Assembly (NCBI GenBank): GCA_902702965.1
Contig: CACRXP010000973.1
Coordinates: 130,048-194,047, forward strand
Direction of reading: 5' to 3'
DNA length: 64,000 nt
Origin: Spirometra erinaceieuropaei
Taxonomy: Eukaryota > Platyhelminthes > Cestoda > Diphyllobothriidea > Diphyllobothriidae
Part shown: piece by piece, positions 53,936-63,975 of the stretch
How positions within the stretch are numbered: the stretch's first letter is position 1
How the letters are laid out: every line of letters starts with the position of its first letter
Position numbers and translations under genes: made by a program
Notes under the pieces: model-generated
What the model saw: only the letters and a program-made list of their open reading frames with translations
Databases searched by the model: none
What the model was told of the DNA's origin: nothing

Positions 53936-56230
53936 GTGATATCGGCAGCGAGGAGTATCATAAACAAGGACAAAGGACGCTATAATGGCCTTGTAAGTCG
54001 TCATTACTGGATTTTCTTTGACTCCAACAAGGCAGTCTACGGCACCCGCGTCAATAGAACTACGCTGCTTCTCAGTTTCGACACTGCACACACTGCATCT
54101 ACGTTTTTGGACGAAACACTTCAAAAACGTTCTCCGTGGACCGTCCACAATCTATAACGCTGCCACTAACAGACTGCACCTCCCGCCTTCTGTCCCAGAA
54201 ACTGTTAGAGTTGTGCAACAACTCGGCAGCGAGATAGCACCGGGATCCAAACTCAACGAGCAAGGCTATCCTCCGTTCATGGACAGATTCACATTGCTCC
54301 TCCAGGATATGTGGCAGCAGGGACAAGTCCCTCGGTATTTCAAGAACATGACAATCGTCCATCTCTACAAGCGGAAAGGGGACCAAAAACTCTGTGATAG
54401 TCACGGAGGAATCTCGGTGTTCATCACTGCTGGAAGATCTTCGCTTGCATCCTCCTAAGTAGTCTCAACGGCCATCCGGGACACAGACTTCTTCTGAAAA
54501 ATTAGTTTGACTTCCGAAGACATCGCGGAATCATCGACATGATCTTCGCAACCAGCAAACCAGAAGAAAAATGCCAGGAAATGCAGACCAGCCTGTACAC
54601 TGCAATCGCAAACTTGGCCATGGCCTACAATACAGAGAATGGCGGCAGATTCTGGAGGCTTATTTTGAAATTCGGATGTCCGATGCGCTTCACAAAAATG
54701 ATACGCCAACTCCACTACGGAATTAGAGCTCAAACTATCGACAATGGGCACTCTTGAAAACATCCGAATTGGCTAGTGGAATGGACCAGGGCTGTGTACT
54801 CGTGCTAATTCTCCTTAACCTTTCGTTCTGCGTTATGCTGGCGAACGCCTATCATGAGGAGCTGTCAGGAGTCTACGTCGACTACAGGGTCGAAGGCTAG
54901 TTTCTCAACACCCGACAAATGAAGGCATCTACGCAGATTTCAATAGCCACTGTGTCACAGCAGCAGCAGTCGTGCAACGAAGCATCGGCACCCGATACGC
55001 CTCGGTGTACAAGGTTCTCTGCTTAGGCAGCACGTTTAAGCAGCATCCTAATCGACGATAAAGTGGCCCACCGAGGCGCCAAAGCCAGTCATACCTTCAG
55101 GCGGCTGCAGGACGCAGTGTGGAGTCGCCAGGGTCTCCACCTCAACACCGAACTCAAGACGCACAGAGTTCTCATCTTGTCGACGCTGTTGTATAAAGGA
55201 AGACACGGACAGCCTACGAGAGACAGGGAAGGGAAGTCAACCAATTCAACTTAAACGGCCTCCGAGGAAAGATGAATTTGGGATGACTATACGGGATCCC
55301 CGACACGGAAGTCTTCAGACGGACCGGAATCCTCGGCATCCACATCATGCTGAGGCAACTTCGACCGCTCTTTAGCGACCACCTCGTGTGGATAGATACC
55401 CAGCATCTACCCAAACGACTCTTCTGAAGCGATGTCGCCACGGGTGTTCGCTGATAAGAAGGACGAAAAGGACGCTACAAGAAAAGCCTGTAAACCCCTA
55501 ATAAGGAACTTCAAATCACTGCGGAGACGTTGGAGGATCTCATCCAGGATCGACCGGCCTGGTGGACAGCAGTGCAGGCTGCAGCAGCGACTTATGGAGT
55601 CAATCGGATAGCCGATGCTAAATTCAAAATAGCGGCTTGTAAGTTTCAAACGTCTCCCACATCAACTCCAACATGTCAACACGCTCAACAAACATTCTGT
55701 GCGCGGATAGACCCCGTCTGAATTGTAGGACCCAATGTAATAACAACCCGACAACTCCAGCTGCTGCCTACACAAGCGTCCGAATAGTTACCACTGGGCA
55801 TACTCCCACGGCTAATAGCACTCCTGATGTCCGCCCCTGTCTGCCGCCACCATCCTGTCATCCCTTCCACAACCCTCATGAAGACGGGGACGGGGATATA
55901 AACTCCTTTCACTCCCATCACTGAGAGAAACACTCACAATCCTCAATCAGCCACCATCCCCGTCACCATCCCCCCTCACAATCAGCAGTGCGGAGTTGAT
56001 TCCAAGATGTCCTCATTATGATCGTACCTTCACTTCACTTATCGGTCTGATCGGTCTCTTTCGAATCCATCGCACTGACATCTGTAACCCAGTGTCAGGG
56101 GCTCCGATATACAGTTGCCGAATCCGCCTCCACTGTCCGCACTGCTCACCACAATCATTCACCGCATGGGTCTACTCGGTCACATGCGGTTCCATGCAAA
56201 TCTCCAGGAAACCAACGCAGATTAAACTAC
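53936..56230 (+). pseudogene. LINE copy 2 RT and zinc-finger ORF remnants
   Basis: Fragments in order: TIVHLYKRKGDQKLCDSHGG (about 54350), IFATSKPEEKCQEMQTSLYT (about 54540), KFGCPMRFTKMIRQLHYGIR (about 54670) and MDQGCVLVLILLNLSFCVML (motif B, about 54780). Then VWSRQGLHLNTELKTHRVLI (about 55120), a decayed LVWIDTQHLPKRLF (about 55385), DRPAWWTAVQAAAATYGVNR (about 55550), and fingers CPHYDRTFTSLIGLIGLFRI (about 56015) and RLHCPHC (about 56130). Motif C FADD is lost, and many stops and frameshifts occur. It is much older than copy 1. Confidence 0.87.
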
Positions 56231-57030
56231 GTCACCGCATATTACCCCATCAATACATGCACCATGCATGGGAACGTCCAACATTGCAAACGGCGGACAT
56301 GAGCTCGGCATCTCACGCGTAGGTGGAAATTGTGCTATTTGACTCCCTCTTCACGTGGCATTCCCGTCACTCTAACGCATGTGAGATCCGAACGGCCGAC
56401 ACCCTTTGTGTGGAAGTCTGGCATGTTGTGTGGGGAGTAGGTCGTGTGTGCATGCGTAGACGGGAGGCCTAGTTGTGTCAGTCATTGCACTCGATCGAAG
56501 CATCAGACGTCTGATCATCTCAGACAACGGACTTAGGCCTAAATTAGAGATGACAGAATAAGGTCGTCTAGGGGGACTTCATCACCGCAGTTCATCATCG
56601 TTTTCCTCATTACAGTCAAAGTGACGCGCTTGAAGTTATCACGGTTCCTCAAAATCCGTAGCTTAAAAGGCTGCCAAGCGACGAGAGTCAGGCTGTTATG
56701 ACTACTGAATGCGGCCTCTATGTCAGTCAAACCCTGCTGGGATCAGAGTCGTCCATTCGTTTTTTTGGTGAAACCCTGATCTACTGCGTGCAGACCAAAT
56801 GTGTACGCAGACGGACAGTTTAGCCTTGTCAGCCGCTACGTCCGACTCTACCGCCAGCCTTATTGGTTCTGTCTTGACACCGGGCCCGGTGGGACTTTGG
56901 AGGAGACAGTAAGGTAGATGCGACGGAAGTCTACCATAACTACAAACTAGTTCACGCACACTTCACCATCCCTGCCCCCATCATGCTGTGGGGCACACGG
57001 TTGACATGGCCGGTAACGACAGACTGTCAG
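53936..57030 (+). mobile_element. LINE copy 2 of the EEP-RT-zinc finger family, 5'-truncated and decayed
   Basis: A plus-strand copy starting just before the RT and running through the zinc fingers into the 3' UTR (56540-57030). It ends at the family terminus GGTAACGACAGACTGTC. Because the coding end and the UTR are joined here in the same order as at 59.6-61.07 kb, this copy helps to prove that the dispersed UTR repeats belong to this LINE. Confidence 0.88.
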
Positions 57031-57982
57031 AGTTACTTTTTACAGCATCAAAGTAGAGGAATCCAGCTATAGCTTTAAACAACATCAAAATCAATAGGGG
57101 TTTCTGACTGCGACAGCAGACACTAATGACAAATTTTGGCCTATTTGCGCCCTTAGTCAGTCGGGCGCCAACATAACAGTCGAGGATCTAGGAGGCGAAA
57201 ACCGGCTAGATGACCAATCGGCCCTTATGTCAGACGATATGAGCTGCCGGGCCCACATTCCGTCTGCCGAGATCGGAAGTACACAAGTTCACATATAAGT
57301 AAAGTTCACTGGCTTGTCCTGCCTTTTGGACGGAGAACGGATGACCGGCTGCCAGGGCTATAGACCAGAAAGTCGAATCAAAACGGAACCAGTAACATAC
57401 AATCCTCTAATCTGAATATATTTGTGAACACCAAACCAATGTGACATGAGCACCAAAATTACAAACTGAATGAGGCGGAGAACTTGCGCTCATTCGGGGC
57501 AGCAGCAGCAAGCATACTTGGAAGCCGATCAAAAACTCTTCTGGAATGGTCGATGTTGTGTTACACAGGGTTCAGTGAGGTCCCAGTCCTCCGTATAACG
57601 GCGATTAGGTGCTTGGGCCAGGTTAGAATGATTTTGATGACCTCGCAGTGAGGATGGGGGTGGTCCGCAGAATAGTTCATCGGGACCGCTACGCAAGGAG
57701 TGGCTGTTAACAACGTGCGTGAAGATCCAGCAAAAGGTGACGATCGAAACTCTAACAAAGAGTCGTTCAGGCGGGCGTCGTGTCGTAGGGTCGGCGTGAC
57801 CGGGAACCCACGCTGTAGCTGTACGGTCACACCAGTTTCGTCGATGCAGTTTAATGAGCATTATAGAACCTTGCACTAACGATTATGCCATACCGCAAAT
57901 ACGTTGCCGGCAACTACCATGCACGAAAATGTAGCGTAGGTAACGCCAACTGGCCCTGGCCCGATCATGGTGGTAAGCAACT
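57031..57982. other. Unassigned sequence, no gene seen
   Basis: No repeat or coding motif recognised. Overlapping minus frames at 57529-57876 are unsupported. Confidence 0.4.
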
Positions 57983-58400
57983 ACAGTTCTACCGTTGTTT
58001 TTGACGCTGTCCATCGTGTGCTCCACAGCGGGGTGAGAGCAGGAACGGTGATAGGCGAGGGAGTTCGTCTCTAATAATAGTGGGTTTGCGCCGGATCTAT
58101 CGCACTCTCTCCTCCTCTTTCAACTGGATCTGATGTCAAGACAAAGTCAATAAGACTGGAGGCGGGTGATGGGGCGGGTGGCCGACACGGCGTAAGGCCA
58201 CACCTCGGTCTATAACATACGCTGGGCGAACTTTTATACCACAAAACAAAGTAGGGGACGGTATGAATCCCAATTGGCGCAGCCTCGACATGCAACTGGG
58301 AATGTCACTACATCCCCAATGTCGACATTAGTTATAGGTGAGTATTTCCGATAAAGCCTGCCGGACATCGATCTAGTCCAAGCCATCTACCGTATGACCC
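57983..58400 (-). mobile_element. LINE 3' UTR fragment
   Basis: The plus strand begins ACAGTTCTACCGTTGTTTTT and continues with GGGGTGAGAGCAGGAACGGT, ACTCTCTCCTCCTCTTTCAA and CTGATGTCAAGACAAAGTC. It then passes into module 2 (TTGGCGCAGCCTCGACATGC, ATCGATCTAGTCCAAGCC). Confidence 0.78.
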
Positions 58401-58689
58401 GTTTTAGAAGCAAATGGCAAGAAGGTCCAGTATGTTGAACGCGTCGATGGTCCTACTGCCTGCCTCTGCTTTGCCCGGTAGCGACATCCAGCTCATATTT
58501 TGGCTTCATAGGGCAACGATTAGTACGGCGGCCAAACCCCGAAAACCGTCCTTGACCGGAGTGCTAGGCCGGATGAGAGTATCCCGAAATAATTCCCAAA
58601 CTCCCTCCCCACTCCCACATACATCACGATATGTAATCCCATAGGCGACGCGGCCTAACTCGGATAATCCTTCTACCAGGCAAAGATGT

Positions 58690-59604
58690 TGATCTCTAGT
58701 GGGATACCTCAACCGCCTTCAATGACTAAGCAGCCCTATTTAGGGGTAGCTCTACTTACCCCCTCGCGGGGGAGGAGGCTAGAAAAAGTGCCCTCAAAAT
58801 CCATGTTAAAACACCCCATCCACAAGCCGACTGTGGCTTGTGGGTGCGAAACCTGCGTTCGACAAACTACAAAAAACAACTTCCCTCCACATTCCTATGC
58901 CTCCCCAAAGACGGTCAGAGTGACACGATTCACGCTGGCAAGGCGTCAAGAAAGGATGATGACCCTAGTCGCCCACAAACTGGCCTTTCGGCTGCCAGTG
59001 AGATCCGCTTCTCTGAGCAGGGCTAAGTGTAGAATATGAGTGTTGGATACATTTTCCGAAGCGAACGTTCAGGAGCATAACAAGGGGAAATAGGAGTCTC
59101 CTTTGTCATCAGGCACGACGTTGTGAGACGACTGTCCACAGGGCATCAATTACCGCCTCATAATCCCGAGGTTTCTCATCCGAGGGAACATATTTGTCAG
59201 CGTTCTCGTCCCCTCAATGATCAACTCCGATGACGCCGAGGACAAGTTCTATGAAGAGCTGCAAGTCCTCCGGCCAACCATGTCGCAAATGGACAAACTG
59301 CTTGTTATCGGTGGCGTCCGTGCCCGCGCCAGCACAGGCTAGACTGCCTTCGGTCAGCTGTGCCGCAGATGGACGAAATGCCTGTCATTAGCGGCCTCCG
59401 TGCAGGCTTTAGCACAGACCATGCTGCCTGAAGGGAGCGCTCAGTTGTTGTGTGATCGGCAGCTGCAAATGCAATAGCCTCCCCTTAGAGGCCTGTGTGG
59501 AACACAGTCTTCTTCTGAACAACATTTTTCGTCTTCCGATTCGGGGAAGGCGATGTGGGTTCACCCTCGGTGGCGTCACTGGCATCTGCTGGACTACGTT
59601 CAGG
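58690..59604 (+). pseudogene. LINE 5' fragment (leader and endonuclease), cut by another LINE
   Basis: The plus strand matches the leader and endonuclease of LINE copy 1. It has CAGCCCTATTTAGGG (about 58731), ACTGGCCTTTCGGCTG then TCCGCTTCTCTGAGCAGG (the AL-ET-RFSEQG region, about 59005) and ATCAGGCACGACGTTGTG (about 59110). It continues with GACGAGGACAAGTTCTATGA (about 59232) and, in another frame, WVHPRWRHWHLLDYVQV (about 59550-59600). There are many frameshifts. The fragment stops within the endonuclease at 59604, where the 3' terminus of a minus-strand LINE begins. Confidence 0.82.
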
Positions 59605-59606
59605 TG

Positions 59607-61067
59607 ACAGTTCGACCATCGGTTTCGATGATGTCCACCGTGTGCCCCACAGTTGCAGCAGCAATGGGAGCAGGGACGGTGACTTACGCAGGGGTTTATA
59701 GTGCCGGTAGACTTGCGTAGCATCTACCTACACTCTCTCCTCCTCCCCCGCCTGGACCCGGTGTCAAGACAGAGTCAAGAAGACCGGAGACGAGGGAGGT
59801 CGCAGGTGGATGGCTCGGACGGATCCTCACCTTGGCGTTCCACCTCACCCCCTGGTCCACACAGCGATAACCAGGATTTCAACCAACACAACAGAGATTT
59901 GGAGGCTGGCACGGCCGAAGCCGCCCCTGGGCGTGCCGCCAACGCCTGGCTCGGATCCCACACTGTGGTGGGGATGCCATAAAGGCCACATTAAAAAGGA
60001 GCCATTGCAGCCTGACTCTCAGACCGCCTCCAGTGAAGGAGGAGGTCCAAGGTACCCCGTCAGTTGGCAACCTTCCAAGCCACGGCTTTTAGCGCACCGT
60101 GGTAGCTTCAAGCGCGTCAGATTGTTTATAGTGAGGAGAAAGTGCGCTGAGTCGTCGACCTCACTCTCCCTTCCTATCCCCACACCCCAGCCGCTGTCCG
60201 AGCCGGTCAGAAGACTGGAGTGGGGAATGGGCGCGGTGGCTGACATGGTCGACTGACCATGTCTGCGCGCACCACAGCACGACCTGGCCCCCCATACACA
60301 CACAAACACCAGGATTTCACACAACGGGGGTTGAACGGCGTGTCTCTCACTTGCGTGAGAGGGCCGTGAAAGGTGCTGTTTCAGCTCGTCCCCAGCCCAC
60401 CTGTCCGCCACTCCACACAACACACACACACACACAACGCGACGAACTGCGTGAACCGAGAGCGGGCGTCAATCAGCAACCTTCCTATCCACGACGCTTG
60501 ACGTGTCGGGATAGTCTCGGACTCAAGTCACCCGTGCAGCCGAAGCCGCATGGGGACCGAGTCGGGATGCGGACTTCCCACTTGCATGGGAGGTGGCAGT
60601 TGGGTGCATGAGGTATGTGAGTGTTGATTTCTGGTGGGGTGATGGTGGTGGTGGAGGAGGTAGGGAGTGAGTGAATGTGTGGTGTGGCCGGCGGTTGTCT
60701 ACCGCAGGTCGTCGTGGATGCGCATGTGACCGAATAGGCTCATGCGATGCCTGAAAGTGCGAGGACAGTGTGGGCAGTTGAGACGAGCTTGATGGGTATA
60801 GGTGGGTGCTCCAGGCACTGGTTCGCCAGTCTCTGTGCGATGGATTCGCAAGTGACCGACCAGGCCGATGCGTGAGGTGAATGTGCGTGGACAGTGTGGG
60901 CATGAGAAGTCGGCGGTGTCAGTGTCAGCTACAGAGGAGGCGGTGGTGGTGGTGGTGTCGCGGACGGATGGAACGAGAGTGGGGGTGTGCACGGTGGATG
61001 TGTTGGATGTAGTGGGTGTGTCGGGAGTGCGGTCAAGGCCGCTCTCGTGGATGCGCATGTGGCCGAA
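59607..61067 (-). mobile_element. LINE copy 3: complete 3' UTR plus zinc-finger coding end
   Basis: A minus-strand copy entering from the N gap. It has zinc-finger coding sequence to about 60700 and then about 1.09 kb of 3' UTR to the terminus at 59607. This is the reference for the UTR: its parts explain the fragments at 4.2, 6.0, 15.5, 19.4, 20.6, 31.9, 38.0, 41.3, 43.1, 52.8 and 58.0 kb. A short (CA)n tract lies at 60421-60436. Confidence 0.9.
60699..61067 (-). CDS. C-terminal C2H2 zinc-finger region of a LINE protein (5' part in gap)
   Basis: An open minus-strand frame from the gap edge to a stop at about 60699. It starts inside one finger (FGHMRIHE), then has a threonine/serine-rich linker. 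Two full C2H2 fingers follow: [21 protein letters not shown] and CPHCPRTFRHRMSLFGHMRI-H. They are joined by RTETGEPVPGAPTYTHQARL. All zinc ligands are intact, and the frame ends DDLR. It probably binds element RNA or DNA, as inferred for finger-bearing non-LTR elements. This is the only undamaged coding stretch of the family here. The upstream RT is hidden by the gap. Confidence 0.85.
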   Translation of the reverse strand, partial: FGHMRIHESGLDRTPDTPTTSNTSTVHTPTLVPSVRDTTTTTASSVADTDTADFSCPHCPRTFTSRIGLVGHLRIHRTETGEPVPGAPTYTHQARLNCPHCPRTFRHRMSLFGHMRIHDDLR

Positions 61068-61857
61068 NNNNNNNNNNNNNNNNNNNNNNNNNNNNNNNNN
61101 NNNNNNNNNNNNNNNNNNNNNNNNNNNNNNNNNNNNNNNNNNNNNNNNNNNNNNNNNNNNNNNNNNNNNNNNNNNNNNNNNNNNNNNNNNNNNNNNNNNN
61201 NNNNNNNNNNNNNNNNNNNNNNNNNNNNNNNNNNNNNNNNNNNNNNNNNNNNNNNNNNNNNNNNNNNNNNNNNNNNNNNNNNNNNNNNNNNNNNNNNNNN
61301 NNNNNNNNNNNNNNNNNNNNNNNNNNNNNNNNNNNNNNNNNNNNNNNNNNNNNNNNNNNNNNNNNNNNNNNNNNNNNNNNNNNNNNNNNNNNNNNNNNNN
61401 NNNNNNNNNNNNNNNNNNNNNNNNNNNNNNNNNNNNNNNNNNNNNNNNNNNNNNNNNNNNNNNNNNNNNNNNNNNNNNNNNNNNNNNNNNNNNNNNNNNN
61501 NNNNNNNNNNNNNNNNNNNNNNNNNNNNNNNNNNNNNNNNNNNNNNNNNNNNNNNNNNNNNNNNNNNNNNNNNNNNNNNNNNNNNNNNNNNNNNNNNNNN
61601 NNNNNNNNNNNNNNNNNNNNNNNNNNNNNNNNNNNNNNNNNNNNNNNNNNNNNNNNNNNNNNNNNNNNNNNNNNNNNNNNNNNNNNNNNNNNNNNNNNNN
61701 NNNNNNNNNNNNNNNNNNNNNNNNNNNNNNNNNNNNNNNNNNNNNNNNNNNNNNNNNNNNNNNNNNNNNNNNNNNNNNNNNNNNNNNNNNNNNNNNNNNN
61801 NNNNNNNNNNNNNNNNNNNNNNNNNNNNNNNNNNNNNNNNNNNNNNNNNNNNNNNNN
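61068..61857. other. Assembly gap (790 N)
   Basis: An N run between a LINE zinc-finger region and the right arm of a foldback element. The missing left arm of that element is expected here. The 300- to 400-codon frames that cross it are artefacts. Confidence 0.99.
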
Positions 61858-62201
61858 CCCTTCCTTCGAATATAATACTGGAAGGGGACGTAATTTTCCA
61901 CCGAATGAGCAAAAGAATCAATATTTTTATGCATGTTTCCCATGAAATATAACTGGACTTTTAGGGCATCGAAAATCAATGAGAAAATCCCCTGCTACTT
62001 ATGTGGTCATTTTTGCGAAGTGTAGTTTTTGCGTACAGCCGGAAGGAAGTTCGATCGAAAACCGGCATCCTGAGGTAACTGATATATTATAGAATTACGT
62101 TGCAGTCTAACTAGTTTTACAACCCTACTCTATCAACTTTTTCGAAACAAAAACGCAATTCGGGATTTCGGTTGACGTTTCAAGAGTTAGCCCACTTACT
62201 G
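61858..62201. mobile_element. Foldback MITE copy 6, right arm only
   Basis: It matches the right arm of copy 1: TTCCACCGAATGAGCAAAAG (about 61897), GGGCATCGAAAATCAATGAG (about 61964), AAAACCGGCATCCTGAGGTA and GTTTTACAACCCTACTC. It ends GCCCACTTACTG with TA at 62202-62203. Its left arm must lie in the N gap. Confidence 0.85.
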
Positions 62202-62203
62202 TA

Positions 62204-62902
62204 TTTCCTTGTAATCGCATAAAATGGTTTATCATGCCCATTTGTGCCGGATGCCTGGTCCACAAACCTAAATGATTATTGACCAAGCGCAAACTTACCC
62301 CGACGGGTCAGTAAGGCACTCTGGAGGACCACGAACACATCTCGCCGCATTGTACTAATCAGACGACGCGGTACGCATAACACAAAGCCGGTTCATTATT
62401 TGTGAGCGAAAGAAGGAATTCATGTTTTAAAAATCAGCTGCACGTATTACGCACGTACCTGCAGTTACCATAGAAGTCAACGGGTGGGTCTCGGTAAAAG
62501 CGACGAGCGAACACACGGCAAGTCTGTGGCCGTAAATTAATTTCTTAATCAGTCTGCGAAGGTCACTGCCGAAGGAAATGTCAGCATCACCTCACCCAGT
62601 AACTACGCTCCACGCTACACGTTCTGCGGCAGCCGTGACGCTGAAGCGTGTACCGCGGATCTTTGACATCTGGCGTGTGCAAAGTACCCAGCCCCGCCGA
62701 AGCGCTCATGTCTTTTAGACCTATTCGGCACGTGTCTGTTCAGTATGTAGGGCGTCAACTACGGTCAAAGGGGGATAACGTATCTCTACAACCCGAGTTG
62801 ATGGGAGGGGGGTACAGCTTTTGTCGTCGGGCGCATGCATTCGGCTAGTGACTCGCGCGCAAATAACATTCGCCCAGGGCGCCAAAACTGAAGTGGGCGA
62901 CG
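62204..62902. other. Unassigned sequence, no gene seen
   Basis: No family recognised. A 66-codon plus frame at 62648-62848 is unsupported. Confidence 0.4.
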
Positions 62903-63433
62903 GTGATTATTTTAGGGACACCAAAAGCGACAAAACTAACCATTGGTGAGAGGATTGAGAAGGTAGTTTTTATGTATGGAATGTTGTCGATAGTTTGGCG
63001 AGATCGCAGGAAAGCTCAGTTCCAGGCACTTGAGCGGGAGTTCAGTCGCTTGCAGGTAGGTGTGGCACGTGGTCCAAAAAACTGTCTTTACAAACAAGCA
63101 CCGGTCATGATGCACCGAACAGTGTCAGACCATGTGCTCATGATGTTGCGTGAAGAGTACGCAGCTGCACAGACCGAGCGTCCGAAGGCTTGCTCAGGAA
63201 TGCGGCACCTTTACGAGTGCCGCACAAGGAGTAGCATTTTTGGCCATACCGAACTGCTCGATTGCAGGAGCTTCGGTTCCATGTTAGGCACCTATGGTGG
63301 GGATTCGTTCTGCGATTTCTGTCAGCGGACATTCCGCCAAGCCGACGATCGACCCACTTATTTGATTCAGTTGAACATTGACGTGATCTCTCTCTCTCTC
63401 TCTCGGTCAGGTTTCCGGCAACATTCCGCGTAA
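62903..63433 (+). CDS. Unrecognised 176-codon open frame
   Basis: The longest undamaged frame of the window that is not explained by a retroelement. It begins MIILGTPKATKLTIGERIEK, has a basic, charged middle (WRDRRKAQFQALEREFSRLQ) and a Cys-rich end (SFCDFCQRTFRQADDRP, resembling half a zinc finger). The final residues come from a (TC)n tract at 63387-63404. I do not recognise a family. No acceptor/donor pair or start context favours it, and an antisense frame of 99 codons overlaps, so it may be chance or a fragment of an unknown element. Confidence 0.25.
   Translation: MIILGTPKATKLTIGERIEKVVFMYGMLSIVWRDRRKAQFQALEREFSRLQVGVARGPKNCLYKQAPVMMHRTVSDHVLMMLREEYAAAQTERPKACSGMRHLYECRTRSSIFGHTELLDCRSFGSMLGTYGGDSFCDFCQRTFRQADDRPTYLIQLNIDVISLSLSRSGFRQHSA
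63387..63404. repeat. (TC)9 microsatellite
   Basis: A perfect dinucleotide run of 18 bases. Confidence 0.9.
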
Positions 63434-63659
63434 ACAATTATAATTTGGATCCTCTCCTCAACAATTCCATCGTTTTTTGCTCATCCACTAGTGTTACCTG
63501 TATGCCACCAGCCGTCTTCACTGCCGGGTATAAAGCAGCTTTACTGCCACGCAGAACACTGAAAGCCGACTGAGTGCATGGGCTTTGTGCTGACAGGTGC
63601 GCCCTTTACGATTCAGGTTGGAACGATGCGTCTGTCCATCTAACGGTCTGGGTAGTTTT

Positions 63660-63975
63660 GAAGAAGGAAACACGATAGCTGGGAAAAGAGCTTTATTAGC
63701 CTGACGTTTCGGACTCCTGCTCGGACCCATCATCAGAGACGAAAGCAGATACGGGCGGTTCATGCATAAGGGGCCACAGTACTTATAGGATGCAGTCGCC
63801 ATGCTACCGCATACACATGAATATTCACGGCTCCCTCTCCTTCATCAGGTATCGTTGCACGTGGCGTGATGGCCGACATTCGCGTCGTTAATTGCTGCAA
63901 TTTCATCACGTGCGTTCGATGTTGGTGTGATGATTGCTCGACCCTGGTGTTCGGAAAAGCGTTCACCTGTGCGTT
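63660..63975 (-). mobile_element. Non-autonomous Penelope-like end (pLTR-like)
   Basis: A minus-strand copy in the same order as 51.5 kb: CGAGCAATCATCACACCAAC (about 63940), GATGAAATTGCAGCAATTAA, GATACCTGATGAAGGAGAGG, GCATCCTATAAGTACTG (about 63790), the ribozyme-like block (63745-63692) and GCTAATAAAGCTCTTTTCCC. The right end lies at or beyond the window edge. Confidence 0.85.
63692..63745 (-). ncRNA. Hammerhead ribozyme-like motif, intact core blocks
   Basis: CTGATGA, GAAA and GTC are all present on the minus strand. Stem I is GTCT with AGGC and the stem III is the minimal AC/GT. Stem II (GGGTCC with GAGTCC) has wobble or mismatch pairs, unlike the 51.7-kb copy. Confidence 0.62.

Noticed and set aside
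58686..59039. A 117-codon plus-strand frame as a host gene
   Set aside because: It aligns with the leader and endonuclease start of LINE copy 1.
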